Shown: positions 11,342 to 22,662, counted from the stretch's first letter. The stretch: 64,000 bases of DNA from Microvelia longipes (GCA_018340805.1 JACMZG010000008.1:77087884-77151883); one strand, 5' to 3'. Translations and numbers: made by a program. The notes: generated from the letters alone by a model not told the origin.

Positions 11342-12045
11342 CGCTGAAGCGGCTTCAACAACTCAGTTAGACCCATATAGCTGCAAACAACTCCAAATCG
11401 GCTCGTATAGGCTTTGCGATAGTTCATATTGGCTCCACATCGGCTTCTAAATGCTCATATAGGCTCCTACTTGGCTCCAACACGGCTCCAAATCGGTCAT
11501 ATGGCTCATATTGGCTCCAATGGCTCATATATTGGCTATAGGCCAAAATGCTATACTGGCTCAAATGGCTCATATAGGCCTCCAAAGCGGCTCTAAATGG
11601 TTTATATATATGGCCCTACTTGGCTCATATAGGCTCCAAATGCTCATACTCGGCTTCTAAATGACTCATATTAGGCTTCTAATGGCTCTATAGGCTCTAA
11701 ATGGCTCATATAGGCTCCAACTCGGCTCCAAATTGGCTCATATAGGCTCCACACGGCTCTAAATGGTCATATAGGCTCCATACTCGGCTCAAAGGCTCCA
11801 CACCGGTCTAAAGCTCATATAGGCTCCAACACGGCTCCACACCGGCCTCTAAATGGCTCATATAGGCTCCAAAGTGGCTCTAATATAGGCTCCTACTGGC
11901 TCCTATTCATATAGCTCCACACCGGCTCTTATAATGGTCCGATATAACTCCAAATGGCTCATATAGGCTCCTACTCGACTCATATAGGCTCCAAGCGACT
12001 CTAAATGGCACTATAGGCTCCAACAAGATGAATATATAAGTTTAT
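11342..12045. repeat. Minisatellite of ~20 bp degenerate units
   Basis: About 700 bp built of alternating GGCTCATATA and GGCTCCAA-type words (about 20 or 40 bp period), with many single-base losses. It lies between the minus-strand gene pair and the plus-strand remnant of the Polinton-like element. No long frame is maintained, so it is either non-coding or a decayed repetitive coding region. Confidence 0.85.
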
Positions 12046-12059
12046 GATGTAAGGGGATT

Positions 12060-12570
12060 ATGGTCAGTTGTATCTCGGCTTCCGTGCAGTCAAGATGCTT
12101 CTACCGCTATTATAGATATTCAAGGGTTTGTAGATAATGAGGGCAAGTCATCGTAAAGAGCTCGCATGTTGGACCTGGAGGACGAAATCGTCTTCGAGCT
12201 GGTTATTTTACCACCTGCAAATTACATTCAAGATTTCTAAATCAATGAAAACAAATTCTTGGCTTACGTTAAATTTTACGAATAAACTGGGATGACGGTG
12301 GTGTTGAGTACGAGCGATTGTAATTTAGTATTTAAACTTTTATCTAATCGGTACACACACTTTGTCGTTAAAGGTAAAAGTACGTTTATTGAAAAAATAC
12401 TTGCCAATAATTGCGTTATTAGATTTACTTGCGATAGAATGTCCCAAATTAGTTTCATTGAGTTATAGTGGAGGCCCTGCCTTCTTCATAAGCACAATAA
12501 AAATTTGGCTTGCGCTCAGGCTCGAGTATGGAGTTTGTATAAATGGCCGTAAACGGACCTGCACTCGGTT
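12060..12570 (+). pseudogene. Decayed ORF, possibly exonuclease-like
   Basis: Plus-strand frames give short meaningful runs, for example AIIDIQGFVDNEGK near 12107-12150, LEDEIVFELVI near 12175-12208, and a final region with His/Cys and aromatic residues near 12480-12550. The pattern resembles a multi-copy arthropod ORF with an RNase-H-fold 3'-5' exonuclease look that I know only from memory. Frame changes are frequent. It is convergent with the other two genes of the element and ends near the right TIR. Confidence 0.35.
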
Positions 12571-12621
12571 TGACCATAAATTTACTACCGGTTCATGTGT
12601 AGCACGTGGTTTTCATTTGTG

Positions 12622-13408
12622 TGGGGATTTATTTTCAGTTTATTCTTAGAGTTATCATATAGTTAAATAGCCTTACACTCATGTACTCAGCAGCTGCCAA
12701 ATACGAGATGGAACTCTAGTATGGCGAAGCGTCATAATTGGGTCCCTGGCGTGGCATAGCGTCCCGTAAACCCAAAGAGGGTCCCTGGCGTGCATAAGCG
12801 ACCGCGTAAAGCCCTCAGAGCGGTACCTGGCGTATTCGCATTCCATCTTTTAAGGTCACTGGCGTGGCATAGCGTCATGTAACCTATAATGGCGTCAAAG
12901 AGATGTAAGTGTTTGTGTAAATACGTTAATAAAAAATATAAAAAAATGCAAAAAAAAATTAAATATATAAAAAAATACAAAAAAAATAAAATATAAAAAA
13001 TACAAAAAAAATATATAGAGGCGATATTTTTAAAGAGGATGGTCGCCATAGTACAGTGCGAGGACGGGGCACTGTACACCTTCCCGATGTGTCTCCACCT
13101 TGACGTGGTGGGAAGGCTTTTTACTAAGAGAGACACTTATCTAGAGTGGTAAAGTCCTACTACATCACACCTAAAAATCATTCCTGCTTCTACTCTTGGG
13201 CCAATTTTTTATGCAAGCATATTTAATGTTACTGTTATTATTCTATGCAAAGCAAAAGATAGGGGGGGGGGATACGACAATAAAGAGACGGTTGAGGAGG
13301 AGGCGGTGGTGGTGGAGGCGGCGGTGGAGGTGGCGGTGGCGGCGGTGGAGGAGGTGGTGGAGGAGGCGGTGGAGGTGGCGGGCCCAGAATCGGCCTTTTG
13401 CCCCTACT
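12622..13408 (-). repeat. Right terminal inverted repeat
   Basis: Reverse complement of 8461-9259. Its GGTGGAGGCGGCGG-type tract at 13296-13380 is longer than the left counterpart and the A-rich block is at 12935-13015. Differences from the left arm are mainly 1-2 base indels. Confidence 0.9.
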
Positions 13409-13414
13409 AACGAA
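13409..13414. repeat. 6 bp target-site duplication, right copy
   Basis: AACGAA directly after CCCCTACT, identical to 8455-8460. Confidence 0.85.
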
Positions 13415-13870
13415 GGTAAGTCATTAATAAAAACATAAAAAGTAGAGGCCCCAGGATTGAGCCCTAGGGCACTCCTGTGTATAAAACTGAATATTTTATG
13501 TATTCTGAACCGTGGAGGTAGTGATTAATAAATAAAGCAACAGTCTCTCCACAAATGTAATTTACATTTGTGGAGAGACTGTTGCTTTATTTACTGAATA
13601 TTTTTATTCGGATATATCAGGTCCATGATAAATTTGTGTTTATTTTTTCCTATCCTTAAGATAGAAAGCAATTAACTCAAGAGCCCTGCCTCGTACGCCA
13701 AGACATTGCTATTTGTAAATAAATAACTCTTGACTGACCAAATTAAAAGCTTTGTAAAAGTTTATGAATACCATTAATTTTTCTAAATTTACATCTGAGT
13801 TACTGTTTATACTATTAGTTATTTCTATGATAGCTTTTGTAATAAAACTGTTCTTTCAAAACCTATACGG
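13415..13870 (-). pseudogene. LINE reverse transcriptase, central part (split copy)
   Basis: The minus strand from ~13866 reads KNSFITKAIIEITNSINS, then FYKAFNLVSQEL (the [DS]xSKAFD region of non-LTR RTs), LGVRGRALELIAFYLKDRK, and after a disturbed stretch GSILGPLLF next to the insertion point (the PQGSxLGPLLF motif). One in-frame stop and several indels show it is dead. It continues at 8454 across the Polinton-like insertion, where YADD follows. CR1/Jockey/L2-like by motif wording. Confidence 0.8.
13529..13593. repeat. Perfect 65 bp palindrome
   Basis: Arms 13529-13560 and 13562-13593 are exact reverse complements of 32 bp with a single central base (13561). Core word CAGTCTCTCCACAAATG. It lies inside the LINE RT relic where the frame is disturbed, so it is an inverted duplication of LINE sequence. 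Confidence 0.95.
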
Positions 13871-15274
13871 TAAATCAGATATGAGTTTATATTTATGTCA
13901 ATCAATAAAATTAGAACTAAAACTGATAATACAATTAACCCGCATGATAATTTACCTTTGTGTATGAGTTTACAATACATAGTAATATTTGTGTGTATTA
14001 AATTTTCATCTGATTAAGACTACCTTGTGAAGTCATTCTTGGTTAATGACGTCATCATACTACATGAGGTCGATTTTTGTTCGACGTTTCATTTTGATCT
14101 ACATTAAATTTTAACTTTTAGAATCAAGGCCCAGATCTTGTTACTTCGATATCTCAGATAAATTTGGTTTAGCCCATCTTATTTGCTTTCGATCTCCTAA
14201 TAGGATACGTTGTGTGAACCTTTATTATTAATAATAAGCTTTGGAACCTAATCCTTTCTTACTTATATCCCTACTTTGAATAACGTCAAACGACCTTATA
14301 TCGAGAAGTCCTTAAAGCCTTGCTTAGACGAATCAGCATATATACAAGTATACAGCTAAAACTTAACAACTTTTTATAAAAAGGATTTGAAGCAAAGTAG
14401 GGTCATATAGAAATTTATAGATAAATATTAAACTTTAATACTCCAAGTTAAAAATATTAAAGTTTTACTCTCTCGTAAGTTTATTACTTGAAGTTGAGAG
14501 AAAAAACTTCCCTCTTTAACTACTTTATGCTTAAAACTTGTATGCTACTTAGTTTACAACTTTGCGAGAAACTATAAAGTATAAGATGCTTGTGTATGAG
14601 TTGCGAAACTCGAGTAAATCCCATTATCTACTTATTTATCTTTGAGTGTTTCTTATGTGTTCACTGCAATATTGTTTTCTTATAGAAGAAAGCTTTTGAA
14701 GTAAAGAGTTTATTCGCGTTTTACAGCTTATGTTATAAATTCATTTCTCAGCTTGATTAATGAGCGTTAAAAATAAAAACTTACGTATATTTAATTTTAC
14801 TGTTCTTTCACCTCGCGTTTTATCCTAGTAGAAGAGGCATTTTTTTCTCAAATAAGGCTATGAAAGTTGAGTATTATATTTAAAGCAAGGCTGTAAAAAT
14901 AATGTTTTATATAACAGATTAATAGTATACACCATGACGTTTAATAAAAAAACACATTAGATTTAAAAACAACTAATAGACCTGTAAACAGTTCTGATGA
15001 TGAAGTATAGTCGAAACCGTTCAGTTATAATTTTTTATACTATTGTGGTTGACAATATATCAATTGTTTTTAATTCTATAATTTAAAACTACTTTTGATT
15101 CTATTAATTGAGTGTTGTTGTTATTAAATATCATGGTGAGTCTATACCACAAAATCTCCGTCAAAACAACTAATGATAGATAAATAGTACATCTAATAGA
15201 CAAAATTATTTTAATTTTTCTGCCATTATTAAACCATTACGATAATAAAGACAGCAGCCAGAAAGCTTTTTAAC
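13871..15274. other. AT-rich DNA, no gene seen
   Basis: No supported gene. The 67-codon frame at 13764-13967 is antisense to the LINE relic. A hammerhead-like motif lies at 14994-15026. Confidence 0.5.
14994..15026 (+). ncRNA. Hammerhead-ribozyme-like motif B
   Basis: Intact conserved boxes CTGATGA and GAAAC separated by 12 bases that can form a weak stem, followed by CCGTTC. Same layout as motif C at 32564. Stems I and III are weak, so activity is doubtful. Such motifs are typical of Penelope-like terminal repeats. Confidence 0.4.
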
Positions 15275-16188
15275 AGAGTCCGGTGGCTCAGTGGTAGAGT
15301 GCTTGCCTTTCGACCAGAGGGTCGAGGGTTCAAATCCAGCAGGGATAGGACCTTAATATGAGGTTATCCCTTGTACCGTACACTCGGGAGATCTTGAATT
15401 CAAGGCCGGCCAACCCAGTCAGAGTTTAACGTGGTTTCTTTGGCTTCTAATACGCAAATGCGGGGTTAGTTCGCGTTTCATCAGAGAAGTCTAGATCCAC
15501 GTTTTCGTTGTCTCCAGCTCACAAAAAGTCAAGGTTGGCAGATGGAGATGAAGGTCGAAAAGATATACTTAACCTTCGTAAGTCTGAAAACTTAGTTAGT
15601 AAAAGTGAAGGCGGTGCCAGGAATAACGTAAGGGACTAAGAACGCAGTGTCCGATTCTTGAAGACAGACGTATCTTATTAGCACTGCGAGGTGACTTGAA
15701 AGTCAGGGCGGTAGAATGAGTTCGTGTACACTGTCGTCGGGGTAGCTAGAGTTCTCTATTGGATGGCGCTGAACTACCCGGAGCGGTGAGCCTAGCTAGA
15801 GTCTGGTATTGCTAGAGGAGCTGATTAAGAGTAGTGAGACAGGTTAAACGAGGGCAAGCCAAGTGAGACTAATGTGATCAGAGGAGCTTGTAAGTCTAGA
15901 TGAACTATGCACACGGTGAACTTTTACCAGAGACAGCAAGATCATTGAGCCTAGCCTGGTCTAGATGAACTAAACAGACTGTGAACTAGTCGCAGGCACT
16001 AGCCAGAGCGAAGGATTTGGATTTGGATAGAGAGAGACTGGTTGGGCTAGATGAACTGGGCACACTGTGGAATAGTCATGTTTGCCGCCATGTACGGAAG
16101 GTTGAACTTCTTAGATAGTTGGGCTTGTGCAAACTCTGGGGTAGTGCAAAAACGCTAATATGACCCTACGGGTGTAAGCGTTAAAAAT
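15275..16188 (+). mobile_element. Long tRNA-headed SINE1, copy a
   Basis: Starts with a tRNA-like head: A box around TGGCTCAGTGGTAGAGTGC and B box GGGTTCAAATCC (15276-15352). The ~800 bp body has internal repeats of CTAGATGAACT and CTAGCCAGAGCG words. It ends in a small hairpin around GACCCTACGGG and AAGCG, followed by a short A run. Copies b, c and d share the same order of blocks. No protein frame. No clear target duplication around this copy. Confidence 0.8.
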
Positions 16189-16690
16189 AGTGACTAAGAC
16201 AGTGTTTGAGCACTAGGTCGCTATTTAGCACAAACTGGACCAGGTACCTTAGGTGAGTGAGCCAGATATAAAAGGATACTTAACATACTAGAATCTTAAA
16301 TCAAATAAGTCAATAAAAGAGTTATATTAACTTAGTTGTTAAATACTTAAAGTAAATCGAGCATTTCAGTAATGAACATAAAATATGTAAACAATGATAT
16401 TAGGATAAATTAGAATAAATACTTTATAACACTGTTTATATATGGTCCTTGAAAAAATAGATGGAAATAAAGTAGTACCAGATAATACTTGAACCCAGGC
16501 CTAGAAAGTATAAGTTACTGTGCGAGACTTAATGGCGGGTGTCTTAAGACATAAAAAGAAATAAGATTATCTCGCTAACAGAAGAATATATGATGATAGA
16601 TGGATGTACCTGAGGGTACCTCGGCCAGATATGTCCCTCGGTGGGTGTTTAACTGCAATGGGCCCACTCACCCCCACTAAATTTGCATGC
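16189..16690. other. Unassigned sequence, no gene seen
   Basis: Sequence of mixed composition between SINE1 copy a and the inverted repeat starting near 16695. Nothing else could be supported. Confidence 0.45.
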
Positions 16691-16694
16691 AGAT

Positions 16695-17580
16695 GATGAG
16701 AATAACTAGACGTTGTAGCGAGCCATTTGGTTAACACTTATTATTATATTAGTTGTTTCAGCTCTCAGTGAGATAAGGATATAGTTATAAGATTCCAGTC
16801 CCCCACCTCGTCAACCACAAGCTCTTTCTACAGTTCTTCCCTTATTCTCCTCGCAAAGCGATTTGTCTTTCAATTGATCATCGTGTTTGTCTAGTTCTCC
16901 GATTTATGCGTGTTAATGTATTTTTTGTATCTTTATGTATATAGTTAATAAATTTAAAGTAATTCAATTGTATAGAACTGAAATCAATTGTTTTCTTCTC
17001 TCTGTATATGATTCTATTTTATTTTAAATTATACATAGCTTCATATTACATTTTGGTTCGATTTCTAATGACTTTTATCATCTAATTCAATTATTTTACT
17101 TTGAATCAGTAAAAGAAATGTCTTGTTGTTGTGTCTTCATTTTTGTTGTTGTGTATGCGTTTCTCAGTTATTATCTGCATAAGAAAGTTTAAACGCAAAT
17201 TTTTTCTCCTTGGTTAGGCTTTTGAACAGTGTTATTTCTTTTTTTAAATGTTTTAAACAAAAAATCTTCTTTTTTGCGGCAATTATAAAACTACATAATT
17301 AATGAATAATAGCAAAATCAAAATATTTTGAAAAAGTAAGTGTGATTGTTAAGTATTTTCAAAACACTAATTTGATGTTTGATTGACTGTGATATTGATA
17401 TTATTATGATATGAAATAATATCGTATAGACGAGCCCCTCTCGATTATTGGTTGCTGGAGACTCGAGAATATTACTCCCCAACTCTCTCAATAGCTATAC
17501 TCAAATACCTACCTATACAGTAATTATACATACTAGAAGTGTTAACCAAATGGCTCGCTGTAACGTCTAGTATGAGAATA
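16695..17580. repeat. Inverted repeat, ~50 bp arms, ~770 bp spacer
   Basis: The words CTAGACGTT and AGCGAGCCATTTGGTTAACA occur at 16707-16740 and in reverse complement at 17533-17568. The spacer is AT-rich without a coding region. This could be a fold-back element or two independent copies of one repeat in opposite orientation. Confidence 0.5.
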
Positions 17581-18084
17581 AGCTAGGAAAGGCGACAAGA
17601 AGAGGGATGACTTATAAAATAAGCCAGAGCCCAGAAATAGACATCAGATGTATGTGACATCACAGGACCTTTAATTTTTCCCTTGCAATAAATAATTGTC
17701 CAAAATATGACATATTTTCAGAAACATAATTCATATAATGCATACAATCGTATGCTTCAATTTAACTTTTTAAAGTTACCCTAGAAAAATACATTTTGCT
17801 AAACAGATTACCATACATGCTAAGAATTGTCAAACAAATAATTGGGTATTTAAACACCCAGTGGTCAACTTAGTAAGGGTAGATACTAAATTTATTGTTT
17901 TGTACAGACCTGAGTAATCAAAGCGATGTATTTGAAGTGTACCACCCTGTATATCTCATATGCAAAGGAAAAAACTTGACATTAATTACTTAATCAGATT
18001 TTACTTATTAGTAATTAGTAAGAATATGATTATTACTAATATGATGTTAATTTGTGCCGTCATTAAGTAAATTCTTGTCTTTTA

Positions 18085-18490
18085 GTATTGATAATTAAGA
18101 TTACTGCTATCTATGAATAATATTTGTATCGATTTTTAAGATTACTACTACTTATTAAGAATATTTGTATCTATTTTTAAGATCACCTACTATCTATTAA
18201 GAATATTGTATCTATTTAAGAACTACTACTATTAAGAATATTTGTATATTTTTAAGATCACTACTATCTATAAGAATATTTGTATCTATTTTTAAGATCA
18301 CTACTATCTATTAAGAATATTTGTATCTATTTTTAAGATCACTACTATCTATTAAGAATATTTGTTTCTATTTTTAAGATCATTCCTATCTATAAATAAT
18401 ATTTGTATCTATTATTAAGATTACTACTTTGTATGAATAATATTTGAGCCTATTATTAAGGTTACTATTATCTGTGAAGAATATTTATGT
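18085..18490. repeat. Minisatellite, ~41 bp unit, about 9-10 copies
   Basis: Repeats of TTTTTAAGATCACTACTATC followed by TATTAAGAATATTTGTATCT. Central copies are almost identical and outer copies diverge. Confidence 0.9.
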
Positions 18491-19626
18491 ATATTATTTT
18501 ATTATTAACACACTGCCTTTCTAGTGCTTTCTCTTAAACTAATTACAGGCTATAACTTTCCTCTGTTTGCCAGCTCTGACGATGAGTAGTCGGTTTAGGT
18601 AAAGGCCTAACTATATTTAAAAATATTATTAGAAGTGGTTTCAAATTATATATTTATATATTTAATGTGTCAAACAAGTCCTTGAACATACCCATTTTCT
18701 CAGGATACATTTAAGTAAACATCCCAAAGGCTACGGTGCCTTTTAAAACTTCCTTAATGCTATATTTAGTGGATTGTATTAAATTTTTATAAGGTATTGA
18801 TTTTTACATTAAAGAAGGAAATAAAATTGAAAACTAAAATATAATAATTTGCTAAGAAATCTAAAAACGAAGGAGTCTTGGAATTAAGTTGTCAAAAACA
18901 CTGACTCCATACATCATTTCTTAGACAGAGTTGCTTAAAATATAATTTATATTCTTAAAGTTATATTTTACTTGGTTGAGTTCAACCTGTCATGTTATAA
19001 CATGGATATGTTAGGTAGACAGACGAAAAGGTTAAGTGGGGAGTGCATGAGTATTTACACATGCTTTCTTATACAGACACAGAGGTAATAATAATAATTC
19101 ATTTTAGGAAGATGTTTTAAAAGCACGTATTTTTGCTTGCTTTAATGGTGACTTTTCCTGTCAACCTTCTACTATATTTTTCGCGATTATAAAAGAAAAC
19201 ATTATAGGGTTTAGCTTCATTGCCTTAGTTAGTACTGAGTGCATTTAAAGTACTCATTTTAAGACCTAAAGATCGTAAAGACCGACAAAATTTGGCAATG
19301 AAGTGTATGAACGTGTAAACTAGTTACTTTATCATAATTTTGTTACCAAGAGCTAATAAACTTGTGATTAGTATTAGGCAGACCCTAAGACCAACACTTT
19401 TGACAATCCGCTGTCTTCGTGCGTAAGAGTATTTCCCTAAGTTTTTTTGGTGAAATATCTCTCATAAGACAAATTTCACAACAGTTAATTAGTTATTTGT
19501 AACACTATTTTTTTATATTTTTTTTAAGTCTTTTCTAAAATCATTCTCCCCCCCCCCCTCTAAAAAAACAACTTTTAGTCAAGTCATTATGTTTCTAATA
19601 AAAAGTAAATAGGGTCTATTAGTTTT
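18491..19626. other. AT-rich DNA, no gene seen
   Basis: No supported coding region or repeat. Confidence 0.5.
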
Positions 19627-19717
19627 AATCGAAGAATCAGCTACCGTCGATACTTGCTGTTGGATATGAATATCCCTGTAGCTACTTCAATTATCGACGG
19701 TAGCTGATTCTTCGATT
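19627..19717. ncRNA. Perfect 25 bp stem hairpin
   Basis: Arms 19627-19651 and 19693-19717 are exact reverse complements (GAAGAATCAGCTACCGTCG in the left arm) around a 41-base loop. A precursor-like small-RNA hairpin or a tiny inverted repeat are both possible; nothing proves transcription. Confidence 0.45.
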
Positions 19718-21651
19718 GCTTTTTCAACTTGGGGCAAATACAAACATTTTAATTTTATTAGTTTTTACTAATGACTGTTTTTTATATTATTACTCTATAA
19801 ACAAAATATTTTATCCAAATAAGTTATAAGTCGAAACAACAAGGCTTGTTACAAAGAAGAAAGAAGAGTTTTTGTATTTACAAGAAGTTGGTGTTCGTGC
19901 CTTATCTTCAGTGCTTATACTTACAAATACAACCACATAGACCTCACTAAAAACAAAAATTGTTTGCACGCTTAACAATAAACAAACGTAAAATATAACA
20001 TTTTCTTATAATTCAGACAACGCAGCTTCTAAACTCTTCGTTAATTGTTTTATCGAATTTATTTTAAACTTTTTTTTCTATTAAGGGTCTTAAAACAGCT
20101 GATAGAAGTCAAGAACAATATAGATAATAAGATTATAAGGGAGTTATGTGATAATTCTATTAATAACTATGATGGATTTTCAATCATCAGGCTTAGAGAC
20201 CAATTTTTGCCATCCGAAATATAACACCGACAGAAAAATACCTTTAGGTCCTATATTTGGGCCTCTAAATAGAGATATATATGCATTTGGACTATATTTG
20301 TCCAAACACCATTTAAAGTAGAACAATAAAACAATTCTAGAGCTTTCTCCAAACTTCCAGCTGAATTTAGACAGCTGTCGTAAATTTTTGACTTAGGCAG
20401 CACTGTCTGTTAATGAGGGCTTTGTTTACCAAACAATGTCGTAACTATGTGGGGAATTCGACAAAATGTTATGCGTTTAATTAACTTGCATTTTTTTATC
20501 TGAGAACACGGCAGTGCCCCGCCAAGTCTGGTAGTCACTGTTGTACCATCCTTTACTGAAAACATCTCGACGCTATTTTCACCCCCTTTCTTTTTATTAA
20601 GGACATAAAAATATCCTTTTTATAGCAACTAAAATATCTTCTTGAGCTGACCAATTCAACTGAATTTCATCAGTTTGTCATTCAAAGGTAATGAGATATG
20701 GAGGATCAAAGATAAGCAGTATTGACAAGAGTTTTTACATACATAATAAGGAACTTTTGACTTGGCTTATCCAATGATCTCACAACTTTTTACCATAGAC
20801 TTGGCTCTTTTTTTACACACATGTGTTTTTGTTGGACAATTCATTTCAAAAGAAACAAATTCTGTATTATCATTTTTCAATTATAAAAACCAGTTTATAT
20901 GAAAAATGCCATAAAGGATTATGATGTTTAGAAAATTATTTGTGGAGCTTCTCAAGAACCTTCCCATAAGGTAGCCTACTGATTATCTTTGCCTATGTGT
21001 CAATTTGGAAAAAACAAGAGTATTCATGATAAATAGTTCATGAAAAAGAGTTTTCATGATTGCAACTGGTTACTCAAGAACAAATACATCAAAATAGAAT
21101 TATTATAATTAATCTAATTTATATCAGATATAAAGTACAACCTACTAAATATCCTTTGATAAGTTTTATAAACTTATCAATTTAACATTAAAAAAACTAA
21201 ATGCCCTATATTTCTGATTATATGCTACAGTATATGCTAAGTATATATGTAATATATAAGTAATATATTATATTACTTATTAATATATATTATATATAAT
21301 ATAAGTAAGTATATATGTAATATGCTAAAGTATATTACATTTTTATGAACAAAAAATATCTAACTTTTTAAATGTAACGTCTTTAGAATAGATATTGATA
21401 TAAAACGTTCAACAGCACTAGTTAATTTAAAGCTATTAAAATGTTTATAAATTGTGACGCTAGAAAGCGCTAGGGTGTGATGGATTAGACATGTTTCATT
21501 AGAGTAAATGGACTGTGAAAAATCCATTAGAAAAACTAAACTTTTTCTCTTATGTAAAGCTAGAAAAAAATATTTTCCTATCGATACATGAATTGGTCTG
21601 GAAGGGCTACAGAAGAGAGGGAGGCAGGGGGCAACCAGATGGATTACTTAC
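19718..21651. other. AT-rich DNA, no gene seen
   Basis: No supported gene. Palindromic TATATAAT-type low complexity at 21226-21340. The words CCCCGCCAAGTC at 20518 match the fold-back family at 37831-38622. Confidence 0.45.
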
Positions 21652-21759
21652 ATGCACGACAGGCAAGCCAGTGAAATGTTTGTTTTCTCTGTGATGTTTA
21701 GAAAGCACTCTATGAATGAAGTTACAGTTTTCCCTAAACGCTCTATCATTTAAGTGTCT
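21652..21759 (-). CDS. Candidate host exon 2 (unknown gene)
   Basis: On the minus strand an open 108-nt segment (36 codons, phase 0 at both ends) is bounded by a pyrimidine-rich acceptor (CTCTTTACCCAG) and a consensus donor (GTAAGT, 21646-21651 on the plus strand). Its peptide starts RHLNDRAFRENCNF and ends TGLPVVH: soluble, basic and His-rich. The frame stays open further upstream to 21795, so a longer exon with another acceptor is possible. The phase agrees with the candidate exon at 22972-23082 on the same strand, 1.2 kb upstream in transcription. Product not recognised. Confidence 0.45.
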
Positions 21760-22269
21760 CTGGGTAAAGAGCTTTAAAAACTCGACTTCTGACATATTTT
21801 TTTACTTAAAAGTGTTACAACACAATCAATTATTTTAAAAAATAGTCTTGAATTCATGTCGAAATGTAAATATGTATGGTATTTTGAGCATACATATATC
21901 GTAAATATTTTTGTCGACAGGTATATTTCTTCTCCATATTAGAAGATAACATTGTCTGTTCTCAAAGATTGCCTTCTATGCACACATTGTTACGATCAGT
22001 TAATTTTTTTTCCTGCGAATTTAATAAAATATAATAATAATTTTAGATAAATGCAGTTTTTTTTTTATTTGTGGTAAAATTAGATCGTGAGAAAAAGATT
22101 TTAGCTAATACGTTTTCTTGCGCACCAAAATCGAACTAATTAACTAAGGAATTGAAGTTATAAAGTTTCAGAAGGGTTTTATTTTCTAAGATACTTTACA
22201 TTAAACATAAAATAGAGTTTAATAAAAGTATATAAAGTTTAAATAAAAGCACTAAGGAAGGGTATTTAT

Positions 22270-22635
22270 GAGTCATGGGTTGATTAGAAATTGATTTAAT
22301 ACAATATTTCGCTTTAAATGCAAAGCATTTTCAAGCATCTAAAAAAATGAAAATGGAAACAAAAAGGAAAATACAAAATTACATTGAAGTTGTTAAAATT
22401 TATCCAAATGAAAACTAATCATGTCATGTGAAGTTCGCTCATTTTTTTTTGTTAGTTAATTTTTTTGTTTGCCTTTTTATATACTCCTAGATAAATTTTA
22501 ACAACTTGGATGTAATTTGGTTATTACCTTTTTGTTTCCATTTTTATTTTTGTAGATGCTTGAAAATGCTTTGTATTTAAAGCGAAATATTGAATTAAAC
22601 TAATTTTAATCAACCTGTGTCTATTATTACCCTCC
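22270..22635. repeat. Fold-back repeat, ~130 bp arms
   Basis: Arms 22277-22405 and 22490-22622 are imperfect reverse complements (left TTCGCTTTAAATGCAAAGCA; right TTTGTATTTAAAGCGAAATA). No coding region in the ~85 bp spacer. Lies in the putative intron between the two candidate exons. Confidence 0.75.
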
Positions 22636-22662
22636 CTCATGTGTGAAGTATTAATTGGTGAC

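Larger units (their letters stand above)
8461..13408. mobile_element. Compact Polinton/Maverick-like element, complete, ~4.95 kb
   Basis: Seen: ~790 bp TIRs beginning AGTAGGGG and ending CCCCTACT, a perfect 6 bp direct duplication AACGAA on both sides, and interior genes including a decayed DJR capsid-like gene. Known: Polintons/Mavericks have 6 bp target duplications, long TIRs starting with AG, and a DJR capsid gene, but usually span 15-20 kb with protein-primed DNA polymerase, integrase, ATPase and protease. None of those four is recognisable here. Inference: this is an internally reduced, non-autonomous Polinton, or a distinct small lineage. It landed in a LINE reverse-transcriptase relic. 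Confidence 0.8.

Noticed and set aside
11342..12045. CRISPR-like array
   Set aside because: Units are contiguous degenerate minisatellite repeats without unique spacers, in a eukaryotic genome.
12732..13136. 134-codon minus frame
   Set aside because: Lies wholly in the right Polinton TIR; its text comes from the repeat's T-rich block and tandem units, and the other arm does not keep the same frame.
13196..13438. Arg/Trp-rich 80-codon frame
   Set aside because: Direct reading of the GGTGGC-type triplet tract in the TIR; no gene evidence.
15276..15352. Functional tRNA gene
   Set aside because: A and B boxes are good but the anticodon and acceptor stems do not pair well, and the same head occurs in other SINE1 copies.
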